From positions 186,001 through 250,000 of the forward strand of contig NZ_AP023257.1 in the NCBI RefSeq assembly GCF_016756595.1: a stretch of 64,000 nt of DNA, given 5' to 3'. Under the pieces are notes generated by a model. That model was not told the DNA's origin and ran no database searches. It saw nothing but the letters and a program-made list of their open reading frames with translations. The position numbers were made by a program, and so were the translations under genes. Position 1 is the stretch's first letter. Each line of letters opens with the position of its first letter. The DNA comes from Mesorhizobium sp. L-2-11. Its GTDB lineage: Bacteria > Pseudomonadota > Alphaproteobacteria > Rhizobiales > Rhizobiaceae. Positions 8,193 through 17,926 of the stretch are shown here, piece after piece.

Positions 8193-10100
8193 ATGGCGTC
8201 ACGCTACCACGAGGTCTATGACGGCTGGAAACGCGATCCGGAGGAATTTTGGGCGGATGCGGCCAAGGCCATCGACTGGTTCTCGCCGTTCGACACGGTC
8301 TTCGATCCGAATGCCGGCGTCTATGGACGCTGGTTTGGCGGCGCCTCCTGCAACACCTGCTTCAACGCCGTCGATCGCCACGTGGCGGGTGGCCGCGCCG
8401 ATCAGATCGCGCTGATCCATGACAGCGCGATTTCCGGCACGATCAGGAAATTCACCTATGCCGAATTGAAACGCGAGGTGGTGGCGCTGACCTCGGTGCT
8501 GAAGAACCGCGGCGTCCAAAAAGGCGATCGGGTCATCATCTACATGCCGATGGTGCCGGAAGCTGCGTTTGCCATGCTTGCCTGCGCCCGGATCGGCGCC
8601 GTGCATTCGGTCGTCTTCGGCGGCTTTGCCTCGCACGAGCTCGCCACGCGCATCGACGACGCCAGGCCGAAGCTGATCATTTCCGCCTCTTGCGGCCTGG
8701 AGCCCGGGCGCCTCGTCGCCTACAAGCCACTGCTCGACAAGGCGATCCAGATGTCGCGGCACAAGCCCGAAGCCTGCCTCATCCTGCAGCGCGATCAGCT
8801 GCGCTGCGAGCTGAAGGAGAACCACGACATCGACTATGCCGACGCCGTCGCCCGCGAGCGGGCCGCGGGCGCCAATGTCGACTGCGTTCCGGTGCTCGCC
8901 ACCGACCCGGTCTACATCATTTACACGTCCGGAACGACCGGCCAGCCCAAGGGCATCGTGCGCGACAATGGCGGCCACATGGTTGCACTGAAATGGTCGA
9001 TGGAGAACGAGTTCGGCGTCAAGCCGGGCGAGGTATTCTGGGCGGCCTCCGACGTCGGCTGAGTGGTCGGCCATTCCTACATCGTATACGGCCCGCTGCT
9101 GCATGGCTGCACGACCGTCCTGTTCGAGGGCAAGCCGGTCGGCACGCCCAACGCCGGAACCTACTGGCGGGTGATATCAGAGCATGGCGTCGTCGCGCTG
9201 TTCACCGCGCCGACCGCATTCCGCGCCATCAAGGGACAGGACCCAAAGGGCGAATTCGTCCCGAAATACGACCTGTCGAAATTCCGCACGCTGTTCCTCG
9301 CCGGCGAGCGCGCCGATCCGGAAACCATCAAATGGGCGGAGCAGAAATTGAACGTGCCGGTAATCGACCATTGGTGGCAGACCGAGACCGGCTCGCCGAT
9401 GACGATCAACCCAGCCGGATTAGGGTTACTGCCGGTGAAATACGGCTCGCCCGGGGTGCCGATGCCCGGCTACGACATCCGTGTGCTCGACGATGCCGGC
9501 CACGAAGTGCCGCGCGGCACGTTGGGCAATGTCGTGGTCAAACTGCCGCTGCCGGCCGGCTGCCTGCCGACGCTATGGAATGCCGATGACCGGTTTCGCC
9601 AAGCCTATCTCGAGGAATTCCCCGGGTTCTACAAGACGGCGGATGCCGGCATGATGGACGAGGACGGCTATTTGTTCGTGATGGCCCGGACCGACGACAT
9701 CATCAATGTCGCCGGCCACCGGCTGTCGACCGGCGCCATGGAGGAGGTGCTGGCCGCGCATCCCGACGTTGCCGAATGCGCCGTCGTCGGCATCGCAGAT
9801 GCGATGAAGGGCCAGGTGCCGCTCGGCTTCGTCGTGCTGAATGCCGGTGTCACGCGCGACAGCGGCACTATTGAGAACGAGGTGGTCACGCTGGTGCGCG
9901 AGCGGATCGGCCCGGTCGCCGCCTTCAAGACGGTGGTGACGATCAAGCGCCTGCCCAAGACGCGCTCCGGCAAAATCCTGCGCGGCACTATGCAGAAGAT
10001 CGCCGACAAGGAAGACTGGACAATGCCGGCGACCATCGACGACCCGGTCATTCTCGACGAAATCACCGCGGCGCTGAAGGGACGCGGAATCGGGCTTTAG
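8193..10100 (+). pseudogene. prpE: Propionyl-CoA synthetase, interrupted by an in-frame TGA at 9060-9062
   Basis: Reading through one stop gives a 635-residue acyl-CoA synthetase of the PrpE/acetyl-CoA synthetase family, which activates propionate with ATP and CoA. The ATG at 8193 has GGAG upstream. Adenylation motifs are intact: YIIYTSGTTGQPKG (before the stop), then WWQTETGSPM and the C-terminal KTRSGKILRG lysine motif. The reading frame is identical on both sides of the stop. The context SDVG-stop-VVGHSY corresponds to SDVGWVVGHSY in the family, so the change is Trp TGG to TGA. It could be a real null mutation, a sequencing error, or a gene read through inefficiently. No other damage is visible, so the event is recent or an error. 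Confidence 0.85.
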
Positions 10101-10174
10101 TTGCTTTCGGAGCGCGGCAGGCGGATCGCGGCTGTGGACGAATCCACGAATTCATCCTGCACTGCAATCGCCTG

Positions 10175-10189
10175 TTGTGCAATGCAGCA
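10175..10189 (+). promoter_or_regulatory. TTGTGCAATGC motif upstream of exoZ
   Basis: TTGTGCAATGCAGCA lies about 50 bp before the exoZ start. The 11-mer TTGTGCAATGC is repeated exactly in front of nasT, nrtA and the nas operon, and the ATGCAGCA half matches the 15-mer found before exoY and exoL/exoT. Which protein binds is unknown; see findings. Confidence 0.45.
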
Positions 10190-10235
10190 ATAGCCCTTAA
10201 AACCTCTGCGTGGGGGGCCATTCCGAAGGCACGGC

Positions 10236-11318
10236 ATGGCTCAGCAAAAAACCACATTCGGCGGCGTCGACATCCTGCGTTTTGTCGCCGCTGTCCTCGT
10301 GATGTTCTACCACTACGGCTTCTGGGTGTGGGCGTTCCCCGAGGGCGTTTCGGCGCGCGCGACTGGCGGCATCCCGCCGCATCCGGAAATAGGCGGACTG
10401 GTCCAATTCGGATGGGTCGGCGTCCAGATATTCTTCGTCATCAGCGGCTTCGTCATCGCCTTCAGCGCCGAGCATTCGACACCACTGCGGTTTTTCGAGG
10501 CAAGGGTGAAACGATTGGCGCCGGCCGTCTGGATCTGTGCGCCGGTCACCGCGATGGTGCTGCTTCTCGTCGATCTCAGTTGGCCGACGGACGCCGTCAG
10601 CAGGCTCATACGCACCGCCCTGTTCGTTCCGTTCAACCCTTGGGTCGACAGCGTCTATTGGACGCTCGGCATCGAGATCGCCTTTTATGCCGTCGTCTGG
10701 ATCCTGCTGAGGCTCGGCCGCTTCGATCTGATTGAAGCGGTGGCAGTTTCGCTCGGCGCAATCAGCACGCTTTTCTGGTGCCTGTACTATCCATTCGACT
10801 GGTCGGACCTTGCCGAGGCGCGCTGGCTCGACCTGCTCCTGGTGCATCACGGATGTTTTTTCGCGACAGGCGTGCTGTTCTGGCTGATGCGTTTCAAGGC
10901 GGTGACGCCTGCCCGCCTTGCCTTCTGCGCCTTGTTCCTGGCCGGCAGCGTGCTGCAGATCATAAGTGCTGTCGACGTCCGCAGCATCAAGGTCGAATCC
11001 GCGATGCCCTACGGGCCGCCGATCATCCTGTTCCTCGCTGCCATGGCGCTGATGGCGTGGTCATTGCGGCTCGATCTGACCTGGCGCGGCTGGCGCCGGA
11101 TCGGCCTGATGACCTACCCTCTCTATCTGATCCATGATGTCGTCGGCGCAGCCATTATCGGCGCGTTGATGCGTGCGGGAGTGCCATACGTGCTATCGGT
11201 GGTCATCGTCGGGGCGACCATGATCGCTGCGAGCTGGCTAATTGCGATCGAGGCCGAACCGCGCATCCGGCTTCTGCTCGACCACACCATCTTCCGCTAC
11301 CGTCTCAAGGCGGCGTAA
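10236..11318 (+). CDS. exoZ: Membrane acyltransferase, ExoZ-like
   Basis: A 360-residue, multi-pass inner-membrane protein of the acyltransferase 3 (OafA/NodX/ExoZ) family. The N-terminal segment ILRFVAAVLVMFYHYGF holds the conserved Arg and His of the family, and FFVISGFVIAFSA is the second signature. About ten hydrophobic helices follow. In Sinorhizobium meliloti ExoZ adds acetyl groups to succinoglycan. Its place at the edge of a full exo gene set makes that role likely here, but acetyl versus another acyl group cannot be read from sequence. Confidence 0.8.
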   Translation: MAQQKTTFGGVDILRFVAAVLVMFYHYGFWVWAFPEGVSARATGGIPPHPEIGGLVQFGWVGVQIFFVISGFVIAFSAEHSTPLRFFEARVKRLAPAVWICAPVTAMVLLLVDLSWPTDAVSRLIRTALFVPFNPWVDSVYWTLGIEIAFYAVVWILLRLGRFDLIEAVAVSLGAISTLFWCLYYPFDWSDLAEARWLDLLLVHHGCFFATGVLFWLMRFKAVTPARLAFCALFLAGSVLQIISAVDVRSIKVESAMPYGPPIILFLAAMALMAWSLRLDLTWRGWRRIGLMTYPLYLIHDVVGAAIIGALMRAGVPYVLSVVIVGATMIAASWLIAIEAEPRIRLLLDHTIFRYRLKAA

Positions 11319-11462
11319 CGCGCCGGCGTTGTCACGCCGGTTCCAGGCTGAAAACGTCTATGGTGGAAAGTCCGGCACAAAGCAGGGTACGCACGCTTTT
11401 GCGCGACCCGTCGCGGCTCGGCGACCTCTGCTGATCAAGCGAGGAAATCGACCGGCACCCCC

Positions 11463-11587
11463 AACGCGTCGCGTTTGGCCGACCTCACGCGACGCGCTTT
11501 AGGTTGTTGTTTTATGCATGTCGTTATCGCCAAACCGCTGCACACCCTCGGGTCAGGCCCGAGGGCGTGCTTTTGCGCGACATGCAC
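11463..11587 (+). repeat. Palindromic intergenic repeat A, copy 1
   Basis: The block opens with an inverted repeat (CGCGTCGCG ... CGCGACGCG), then TTTAGGTTGTTGTTTTATGCA, and ends with a hairpin (CCCTCGGG/CCCGAGGG at 11545-11565) and GCGACATGCA. A diverged copy in the same orientation is at 25429-25547. It ends one base before the 6-bp target duplication of the insertion sequence. Such GCGCTTTAG...TTTATGCA blocks are frequent between Mesorhizobium genes (general knowledge). Confidence 0.75.
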
Positions 11588-11593
11588 TAAGGA

Positions 11594-13196
11594 GTCGTCC
11601 GTGAAAAACTCGGAATGCTTTGATTCCGTTTAACAATTTCCCCTGATTTCGGTTTTCAGATTGCCGAATTTCGTGGCTTTGGGCTGCGGTTTCCGGCAAA
11701 TTGGATGCGCTTGTTCTGCGTGATTCGAGACGATGACGAAGCAGCGAGGGAAGCGAGCGATGCGACCGAAGGAACGGCGCGAGAGCGGCCAGACGGACCT
11801 GTTGCGATCCCGGCTCGACCACATTCTCAATATGGATCATGCGCTGGTGAAGCTGGCCAAGACGATCGACTGGCGTTTCCTCGAAGAACGGCTGGGCGAG
11901 GTCTATGACGACGATCCTGGCCGGCCGCCTTTGCCGACCCGGCTGATGGCGGGATTGGCCATCCTCAAGTCGATGCACAACCTGTCCGACGAAAGCCTGT
12001 GCGAACGCTGGCTGGAGAACCCCTACTACCAGCTGTTCTGCGGCGAGGAGTTCTTCCAGCACCGCTTGCCCTTCGACCGCACGTCATTGACGCGCTGGCG
12101 CCTGCGCATGGGCGAAGAACGGCTCACGGCTCTGCTCCAGGAGAGCCTTGCGGCGGCGACCAGGTTGGGGGCGGCCAAGCCGTCGGACTTCCGCGCGGTA
12201 ATCGTCGACACTACCGTGCAGGAAAAGGCCATCACCTTCCCGACCGACGCCAAGCTGATGCATCGCGCCCGCGAGCGGCTGGTCAAGCTGGCCAGGAAGC
12301 ATGGCATTGCCCTGCGCCAGTCCTATGCGCGGGTCGGCAAGATCGCGCTGATCAAGCATCAGCGCTATGCCCATGCCAAGCAATTCAAGCGGGCCAACCG
12401 GCAACTCAAGCGCCTGCGCACCATGCTGGGAGCGGTGATCCGCGACATCGTCCGCAAGCTCGCCATGCGGCCAGAGCTGATGCAGGTCTTTGCCCTGCCG
12501 CTGTCGCTGGCCCGGCGCGTCAGGGACCAGCGCCAGCGCGAGCGGGGCAAGAAGGTGTATTCCCTGCACGCTCCGGAGATCGAGTGCATTGGCAAGGGCA
12601 AGGCCCACAAGCCCTACGAGTTCGGCGTCAAGGTCTCCGTCGCCACCCCGCTGCAGCGCAGCCGCGGCGGCCAGTTCGTCGCCCATGTCAAGGCGCTGCC
12701 CGGCAATCCGTATGACGGCCACACGCTGGCGACCATCATCCCGGCGATCGAGGACACCATCGGCGTCAGCCTCGGCAAGATCGTCACCGATGCCGGCTAC
12801 CGCGGCCACAACGCGCCGAAGGACAAGATGTTCAAGGTCCATGTCGCCGGCTACAAGCGCGGCCTCACCCAGGCCGTCAAACGGGCGCTGCGACGCCGGG
12901 CCGCCGTAGAACCCGTCATCGGCCATCTCAAGAACGACCACCGCATGGGCCGCAACTTCCTGGCCTTCTCCGAGGGCGATGCCAACAACGCTGTCCTTGC
13001 AGCCGTCGGCTATAACTTCAGCCTCCTGCTCAACTGGCTGAGGCTTTTGTGTGCCTTCTTCCTGGTACTGCTCACGTCCGCTGCAGTGCCACCAATCCGG
13101 CCGCGATCAGCCTGACGCCATATCAGCTCTGATATGGCGGGTGGGAATGCTCCCGCTTCGCCTCCGATCCCGAAATCAACCTTCTTCACAGACGAC
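11594..13196 (+). mobile_element. IS5-like insertion sequence, copy 1 (1603 bp)
   Basis: The ends are imperfect inverted repeats: GTCGTCCGTGAAAAACT on the left and, reversed, GTCGTCTGTGAAGAAGG on the right. The 6-bp sequence TAAGGA flanks both sides (11588-11593 and 13197-13202), which is a target-site duplication. One transposase gene fills the element. A 24-bp palindrome (CGCCATATCAG, CT, then the reverse complement; 13116-13139) lies just after the transposase stop. The other copy at 23822-25424 has the same length and encodes the same protein. Confidence 0.93.
11733..13115 (+). CDS. IS5-family-like transposase (copy 1)
   Basis: A 460-residue DDE transposase. The N-terminal DUF772-type region includes PPLPTRLMAGLAILKSMHNL and CERWLENPYYQLFCGEE. 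Catalytic positions are recognisable as D in AVIVDTTVQEKA, D in IVTDAGYRGHNAP, and E in AVEPVIGHLKNDHRMGRN, with the Y/R/K signature of IS4/IS5-like enzymes. The open frame is intact. The protein is identical to the one at 23903-25285. A 6-bp target duplication is unusual for classical IS5, so the subgroup is uncertain. Confidence 0.93.
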   Translation: MTKQRGKRAMRPKERRESGQTDLLRSRLDHILNMDHALVKLAKTIDWRFLEERLGEVYDDDPGRPPLPTRLMAGLAILKSMHNLSDESLCERWLENPYYQLFCGEEFFQHRLPFDRTSLTRWRLRMGEERLTALLQESLAAATRLGAAKPSDFRAVIVDTTVQEKAITFPTDAKLMHRARERLVKLARKHGIALRQSYARVGKIALIKHQRYAHAKQFKRANRQLKRLRTMLGAVIRDIVRKLAMRPELMQVFALPLSLARRVRDQRQRERGKKVYSLHAPEIECIGKGKAHKPYEFGVKVSVATPLQRSRGGQFVAHVKALPGNPYDGHTLATIIPAIEDTIGVSLGKIVTDAGYRGHNAPKDKMFKVHVAGYKRGLTQAVKRALRRRAAVEPVIGHLKNDHRMGRNFLAFSEGDANNAVLAAVGYNFSLLLNWLRLLCAFFLVLLTSAAVPPIRPRSA

Positions 13197-13357
13197 TAAG
13201 GAACGTCTTTCCTCACCGACCCTACCGGCTCGTGCACAGGCTGCCGGTCATGGTCTGTTCGAGGGGCATTGGTCTTCGCTCACGACGGCCTCGGGCCCGG
13301 TATCGGCCTGGCGGCGGAAGACAACGATCTGCTCAATATCGGTCCGACAGACCGGCC
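13197..13357 (+). other. Unexplained 161-bp segment between the insertion sequence and exoP
   Basis: The plus strand has a stop-free, protein-like frame starting just after the insertion sequence. It includes GALVFAHDGLGPGIGLAAED and ends in TAG at about 13400 inside antisense exoP. It may be a 3' scrap of a gene cut off by the insertion, or chance. I do not recognise it. Confidence 0.3.
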
Positions 13358-15739
13358 TCAGCTGTTCACCTTGGTCCGCGCTGCCGACTTCTCCAGATAG
13401 TATGACGAATATCTATCGAAGAATTTTTCCGAGCCGCCGATCGATCCATACTTCGCCAGCTTCTTCAAATCGACCTTGTTGAGGACCACGCCGACGATCT
13501 TGTTGGCGATATAGGATTCCGAACTCAATATGGACTGCACCATCGCACGCGGCGTGCGCCCCCACTCGGTCACGAGCACGAAGCCATCGGCAAGCGGAGC
13601 AAAGGCCTTGGCATCGACCACGGGGCCGAGCGGCGGCAGATCGACGATGATGTACTGGAAGGTCTCCTTGGCATTGTCGATGAAACGTCGCATCCCGGCC
13701 GACGACAGAAGCTCGCTTGTGTGCGAGAAATGACCGCGCGGCACGGCGGGGACGATCGCCAGCTTGGTCTGCCGGTCAATCTTGCCGACGGATTGCCAGG
13801 CCTGCCCGCTCACTACCGCTTCCATCAGGCCTTGCTCGGCCTCCATGCCAAGGCTGCGGCTGAGGCCGGGGTTACGCAGGTCGCCGTCCACCAGCAGCGT
13901 TTTCGACCCGTTGGCGGCAAGCAATCCGGCCAGATTCGCCGCCACGGTCGACTTGCCCTCGCCGGGAAGGACCGAGATCACGCCAATGACCCGGCTGCCT
14001 TGCCCTTCCATCACCACGTCGAAGGCAATCTTGGCGCTGCGCAGAGTCTCGGAAAACATCGATGCCGGGGCGTCGATGCTCACCCGCATGCGCGCGCGTC
14101 TTTCAGCCGCCGACGGCGATTGGGCGGACTTGATATCCGCCTGACCGTCATCGCGCTTATCATCCTTGGCGACCTTGCTGCCAATGATCGGCAGGTAGCC
14201 GAGAAATTTGAGGCCGACGCGATCGCGAACGTCTTCGCCGGTCCTGAAGAACCGCTCCCTGAACTCATTCAGGCCACCAACTCCGGCTCCCAACATCACG
14301 CCAAGCACGAGCGAAAGTCCCAGCACTATGGACGTGCGCGGGGTTGCCGCGGACTTCGGCAGCGTCGCGTCCGAGATGACGCGGATCTTGCCGACCGGGA
14401 AGGATTGCTGCTGGGAGGCTTCCTCGTAGCGCCCAAGGAACGTTTGATAGAGCGTCGAGAGCGCCGTTGCCTTCTGCTCCAGTTCGCGCAGCTTGACCTG
14501 CGACTGGTTGTCGATGGAACTCTTGCCAGCCGCTAACGCGACATTTGCGCGGAGCGCCGTCTCGCGCGCGAGAGCGACTTCGTATTCGTTGCGGTAGCTT
14601 TCGGTCAATTGCTTCAGCTCGCCAAATATCTGCGCCGATATGTCGGCCTTTTCCTTGGCAAGTGCGACCGCCTGGGGATGCTCAGCCCCGAAATTGGCTT
14701 CGATATCCTGCTGCCGCTTGGCGACAGTGAGATAGCGGGTCTTGAGTGTTGAAATGATCGAGTTGCTCGGCTGGTCGGCGGATATTGCGGCGTCCCTGAA
14801 TGCGTTGTCCGAACCGCTTTCGACGATCGACTTGTATTGCTGGTAGCGGGCGCTGGCGCGGGCGGTGTCGGCCTGCGCCTCAATGAGCTGGCCATTGAGG
14901 TCCGACAGTTGCTTGTCACTGATCAACTGGCCGTCATCGACGGCCAGCCCATGTTCGGCCCTGAACTTCTCGACGGCGAGCGCCGCTGCCTGGGAACTTT
15001 CGCGAAGCTCCGTCAGCCTGCCTTGCAGCCAGACCGCCGCTCGCTCGGTCGCATCGAAGCTCGCATCGAGCTGATCGGCGAGATAGGCGTCGGCATAGGC
15101 TTTGGTGACCGCGGTCGCAAGTGCGGGGTCCGTCGCCTGGTAGGCGATGGAGATCACATAGCTTCGACCGATGCGCTCGGCTTGCACCTCGTCCTGCAGT
15201 TTGAGGATTGCGTAATCGCGGCGTGACGAGGCAATCATCGCGTCACGCGTCGCCGGATCAAGCTGAGTAACGTCGGCCGTACCCACGGCAGGATTGGGAC
15301 GGAAATACCGGACCACGCCGCGCACAAAACCGGCAGCCTTCGACACAGCCGACGTCGGAGGGTCCATGAAAGCGTCATTTTGATCGAGCTTCTGCTTGTC
15401 GACGACCACCGTAGCCAGTCTCGCCGAGTGGAGTATTTCGATCTGGCTCAGGATGGCGGAGTCGGTCTGCATGCTGACCGACGCCGCCGAGACCTCGTCA
15501 ACGACCTTGTTCAATCCTTCGTCGATCAGCACACGGCTCGTGGCCATGTAGGTGGGAGGCGTGGTCTGCAAATAGAGCACGCCCAGAAAAAGACCGATGG
15601 CAGCGCATGCCGCAACCACCTTTGCCTGCCTTGCTGCCATGCCGAGCAGGCGCTCGACATCGATGAAATCGTCGGCGCTGACTGGGTCCGAACTCGGCAA
15701 TGGTTTCCTCTTATCGAGAGGAAAATTGGCATAATTCAT
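13358..15739 (-). CDS. exoP: Exopolysaccharide chain-length regulator and tyrosine autokinase ExoP
   Basis: A 793-residue polysaccharide co-polymerase with a fused BY-kinase. The N-terminal Wzz domain has a membrane segment at about residues 42-60 and a second at about 455-480 (PRTSIVLGLSLVLGVMLGA), separated by a long coiled-coil periplasmic region. The cytoplasmic kinase follows with Walker A VLPGEGKST, A' LLVDGDLR, Walker B YIIVDLPPLGP and a Tyr-containing tail (FFDRYSSYYLEK) for autophosphorylation. In rhizobia ExoP sets polymer length and works with ExoF and ExoQ. It is transcribed leftward after exoL-A-M-O-N. Confidence 0.95.
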   Translation of the reverse strand: MNYANFPLDKRKPLPSSDPVSADDFIDVERLLGMAARQAKVVAACAAIGLFLGVLYLQTTPPTYMATSRVLIDEGLNKVVDEVSAASVSMQTDSAILSQIEILHSARLATVVVDKQKLDQNDAFMDPPTSAVSKAAGFVRGVVRYFRPNPAVGTADVTQLDPATRDAMIASSRRDYAILKLQDEVQAERIGRSYVISIAYQATDPALATAVTKAYADAYLADQLDASFDATERAAVWLQGRLTELRESSQAAALAVEKFRAEHGLAVDDGQLISDKQLSDLNGQLIEAQADTARASARYQQYKSIVESGSDNAFRDAAISADQPSNSIISTLKTRYLTVAKRQQDIEANFGAEHPQAVALAKEKADISAQIFGELKQLTESYRNEYEVALARETALRANVALAAGKSSIDNQSQVKLRELEQKATALSTLYQTFLGRYEEASQQQSFPVGKIRVISDATLPKSAATPRTSIVLGLSLVLGVMLGAGVGGLNEFRERFFRTGEDVRDRVGLKFLGYLPIIGSKVAKDDKRDDGQADIKSAQSPSAAERRARMRVSIDAPASMFSETLRSAKIAFDVVMEGQGSRVIGVISVLPGEGKSTVAANLAGLLAANGSKTLLVDGDLRNPGLSRSLGMEAEQGLMEAVVSGQAWQSVGKIDRQTKLAIVPAVPRGHFSHTSELLSSAGMRRFIDNAKETFQYIIVDLPPLGPVVDAKAFAPLADGFVLVTEWGRTPRAMVQSILSSESYIANKIVGVVLNKVDLKKLAKYGSIGGSEKFFDRYSSYYLEKSAARTKVNS

Positions 15740-16002
15740 CTTCGGTCCAATTCAAGTTTGCATTTAGAGCGGCGGTCTCTCAAGTCGAACGCGCCGCCGC
15801 TCTATCTTTGTTTGAGCCTCGGATTTTCCCAAACCCTGTCTCCACTCGGGTCCGCTGCTCTCGTTTGCAGGCGCTAAAGCAGATCGGGAGCATCAGCATA
15901 TGCCCAAAGCAAGCTTCATGCCAGCCACCGCGGAACCCAGGCAGCCAAACATATCGGCATGTCTTGCGTCACCATTCATATGCTTGCTCCCAAAAATGGG
16001 CT

Positions 16003-16899
16003 TTATGCGGCTTCCACCCGGCGCTCATGCAACCGGACGAACTCCTGAAGCATCTCGAAGATCGGTCCCTTCATGTCGTCGCGCGCCAGCGCGAAGGCGA
16101 CATTGGCCTGGATGAACCCTTCTTTCGAGCCACAATCGAACATCCGGCCGTTGAACGGCTGGGCGAAGAAAGCCTGGCTTTGCGCAAGGCGGACCATGGC
16201 GTCGGTCAGTTGGATCTCATTGCCGGCGCCGCGCTGCTGATTGCCGAGCAGCCCGAATATCTCGGGCTGCAGGATATAGCGGCCGTTGATGTAGTAGTTC
16301 GACGGCGCATTCGCCGGAGCCGGCTTTTCGACCATGGCGGTGACCTCGAAGCCCGAGCCGACATCGGCGCCGCAACCGACGATGCCGTATTTGCTGGTCT
16401 CAGTCGGGTCGCAGCGCTCGACGGCGATGACGTTTCCGCCGGTCTGCGCATAGAGGTCCGCAATTTCAGCGAGACATCCGCGGCCGCCAAAGGAAACCAT
16501 GTCCGGTAACAGCAATGCGAAGGGCTCATCGCCGATGACTTCCCGGGCGCACCATACCGCATGGCCGAGACCTTGCGGCGACTGCTGCCGGATGAAGCTC
16601 GTCGCACCAGCCACGGGAAGCAGGCTTTCCAGCGCCTGAAGCTGCGCCGTCTTGCCGGTCTGCTCCAAAGTTCCGATCAATTCTGGATGCAGGTCGAAAT
16701 AATCCTCGATGACCGCCTTGTTGCGGCCCGTCACGAAGACAATGTGCTCGATGCCGGCTTCGAACGCCTCGTCCACCGCATATTGCACGACAGGCCTGTC
16801 GACGACCGGCAGCATTTCCTTCGGCATCGACTTGGTCGCCGGCAGGAATCGCGTTCCAAGCCCCGCTACCGGTATGACTGCCTTCCTGACTTTCTTCAT
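16003..16899 (-). CDS. exoN: UTP-glucose-1-phosphate uridylyltransferase
   Basis: A 298-residue cytoplasmic nucleotidyltransferase making UDP-glucose from UTP and glucose 1-phosphate. The nucleotide motif [20 protein letters not shown] is at residues 10-29, followed by the family motifs [23 protein letters not shown] and VEKPAP. The length matches bacterial GalU/ExoN. It supplies the glucosyl donor for the neighbouring glycosyltransferases and the substrate for UDP-glucose dehydrogenase at 28700. It lies between exoO and exoP, the S. meliloti gene order. Confidence 0.95.
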   Translation of the reverse strand: MKKVRKAVIPVAGLGTRFLPATKSMPKEMLPVVDRPVVQYAVDEAFEAGIEHIVFVTGRNKAVIEDYFDLHPELIGTLEQTGKTAQLQALESLLPVAGATSFIRQQSPQGLGHAVWCAREVIGDEPFALLLPDMVSFGGRGCLAEIADLYAQTGGNVIAVERCDPTETSKYGIVGCGADVGSGFEVTAMVEKPAPANAPSNYYINGRYILQPEIFGLLGNQQRGAGNEIQLTDAMVRLAQSQAFFAQPFNGRMFDCGSKEGFIQANVAFALARDDMKGPIFEMLQEFVRLHERRVEAA

Positions 16900-16957
16900 T
16901 GCATATTCCTTCTGAGGAGATCGACTTCAACCTGTCGCAGGCCGCGAAAACTATCTT

Positions 16958-17926
16958 TCAGCTGCCTGCACCCTTCACCTCCCCCGCACCCACGGCAAAT
17001 TGCGCCGCCACCCTTCGCAGCCGAACGGCGATCGGCATGCCCATATGCCAAACCGCCGCCGGATCGCTGAGCGCCGTCCACACCGCCTTGAGTGGAGATC
17101 GCGCCTTGATGTGCTGGACCAAAGAAAGGAACGACGCCGCCTTACGCAGGCTGCGCGTGCGCCTTGCGAAGGCGGCCTCGGCCTTTGCGTCCATCGAATG
17201 GGTTCTGGCGAAAACGAGGTCGGCCTTACGCATCGCCTCGACGTGATGAAGTTCGAGCACGCGGGAAATGGAGCCGGTCCGGATATGGTAGACATAGCCG
17301 GTCGTCGGCTCGACCACGCACTTGCCGCCGTTGGCCAGAGCACTGGCCAGCAGGATGTAGTCCTCGCCGATGATCAGGCTTTCGTCATAGCGAAGCCCGT
17401 TTTCGTTCAGAAACCGGCGCTGGAAGATCGGTTTGAGATAGCCGAGATTGAACCTGGATTCGAAGAGCACATTGCCAGCAATATAGTCCGCCAGCGAGAT
17501 TTCACTCAAACCCTCGAGATAGTCGGCCGGGAACATCGTCTCTTCGGCAACACCGTCCTCGCGAACGACCTGGAGATTGTCGACTGCGATCGCGGCGCCC
17601 GCTTTCTCGGCGCGGTCAATCATGGCGCAGATCCGCCCGGGATAGACTGCGTCGTCGGAATCGAGGACCGCCACCCACCTGCCGCGGGCAAGCTCAAGGC
17701 CGACATTCCTGGCGCCGCCTGGACCGCGGTTTTGCTCAAGTGCGACGACGCGCACGATGTCTTCGGGGTAGGATCGCGCCAGATCGAGCGTCCGGTCGCG
17801 CGACTGGTCGTCGACGACGATCACCTCCACGCTGACATCGCGCTGGGCGATGGCGCTGGCGATCGCCCGCTCGATGGTCAGCTCCGAATTGTAGGCGGCA
17901 ATGACAAAGGTGACGTCAGGCTGCAC
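16958..17926 (-). CDS. exoO: GT2 glucosyltransferase, ExoO-like
   Basis: A 322-residue family 2 glycosyltransferase. The GT-A nucleotide-sugar fold is visible from VTFVIAAYNSELTIERAI, through VIVVDDQSRDRT and the DxD motif VAVLDSDDAVYPGR (about residue 90). The base-side motif is GEDYILLASAL. I start at GTG 17926, which has AAGGGGG upstream and overlaps the exoM end by 11 bp. In the S. meliloti exo cluster the gene between exoN and exoM is exoO, which adds a side-chain glucose; the name rests on homology plus position. Confidence 0.82.
   Translation of the reverse strand: MQPDVTFVIAAYNSELTIERAIASAIAQRDVSVEVIVVDDQSRDRTLDLARSYPEDIVRVVALEQNRGPGGARNVGLELARGRWVAVLDSDDAVYPGRICAMIDRAEKAGAAIAVDNLQVVREDGVAEETMFPADYLEGLSEISLADYIAGNVLFESRFNLGYLKPIFQRRFLNENGLRYDESLIIGEDYILLASALANGGKCVVEPTTGYVYHIRTGSISRVLELHHVEAMRKADLVFARTHSMDAKAEAAFARRTRSLRKAASFLSLVQHIKARSPLKAVWTALSDPAAVWHMGMPIAVRLRRVAAQFAVGAGEVKGAGS

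Noticed and set aside
9060..9062. TGA as a selenocysteine codon in prpE
   Set aside because: The position is a conserved Trp in the family and I saw no following SECIS-like hairpin or reason for selenocysteine there.
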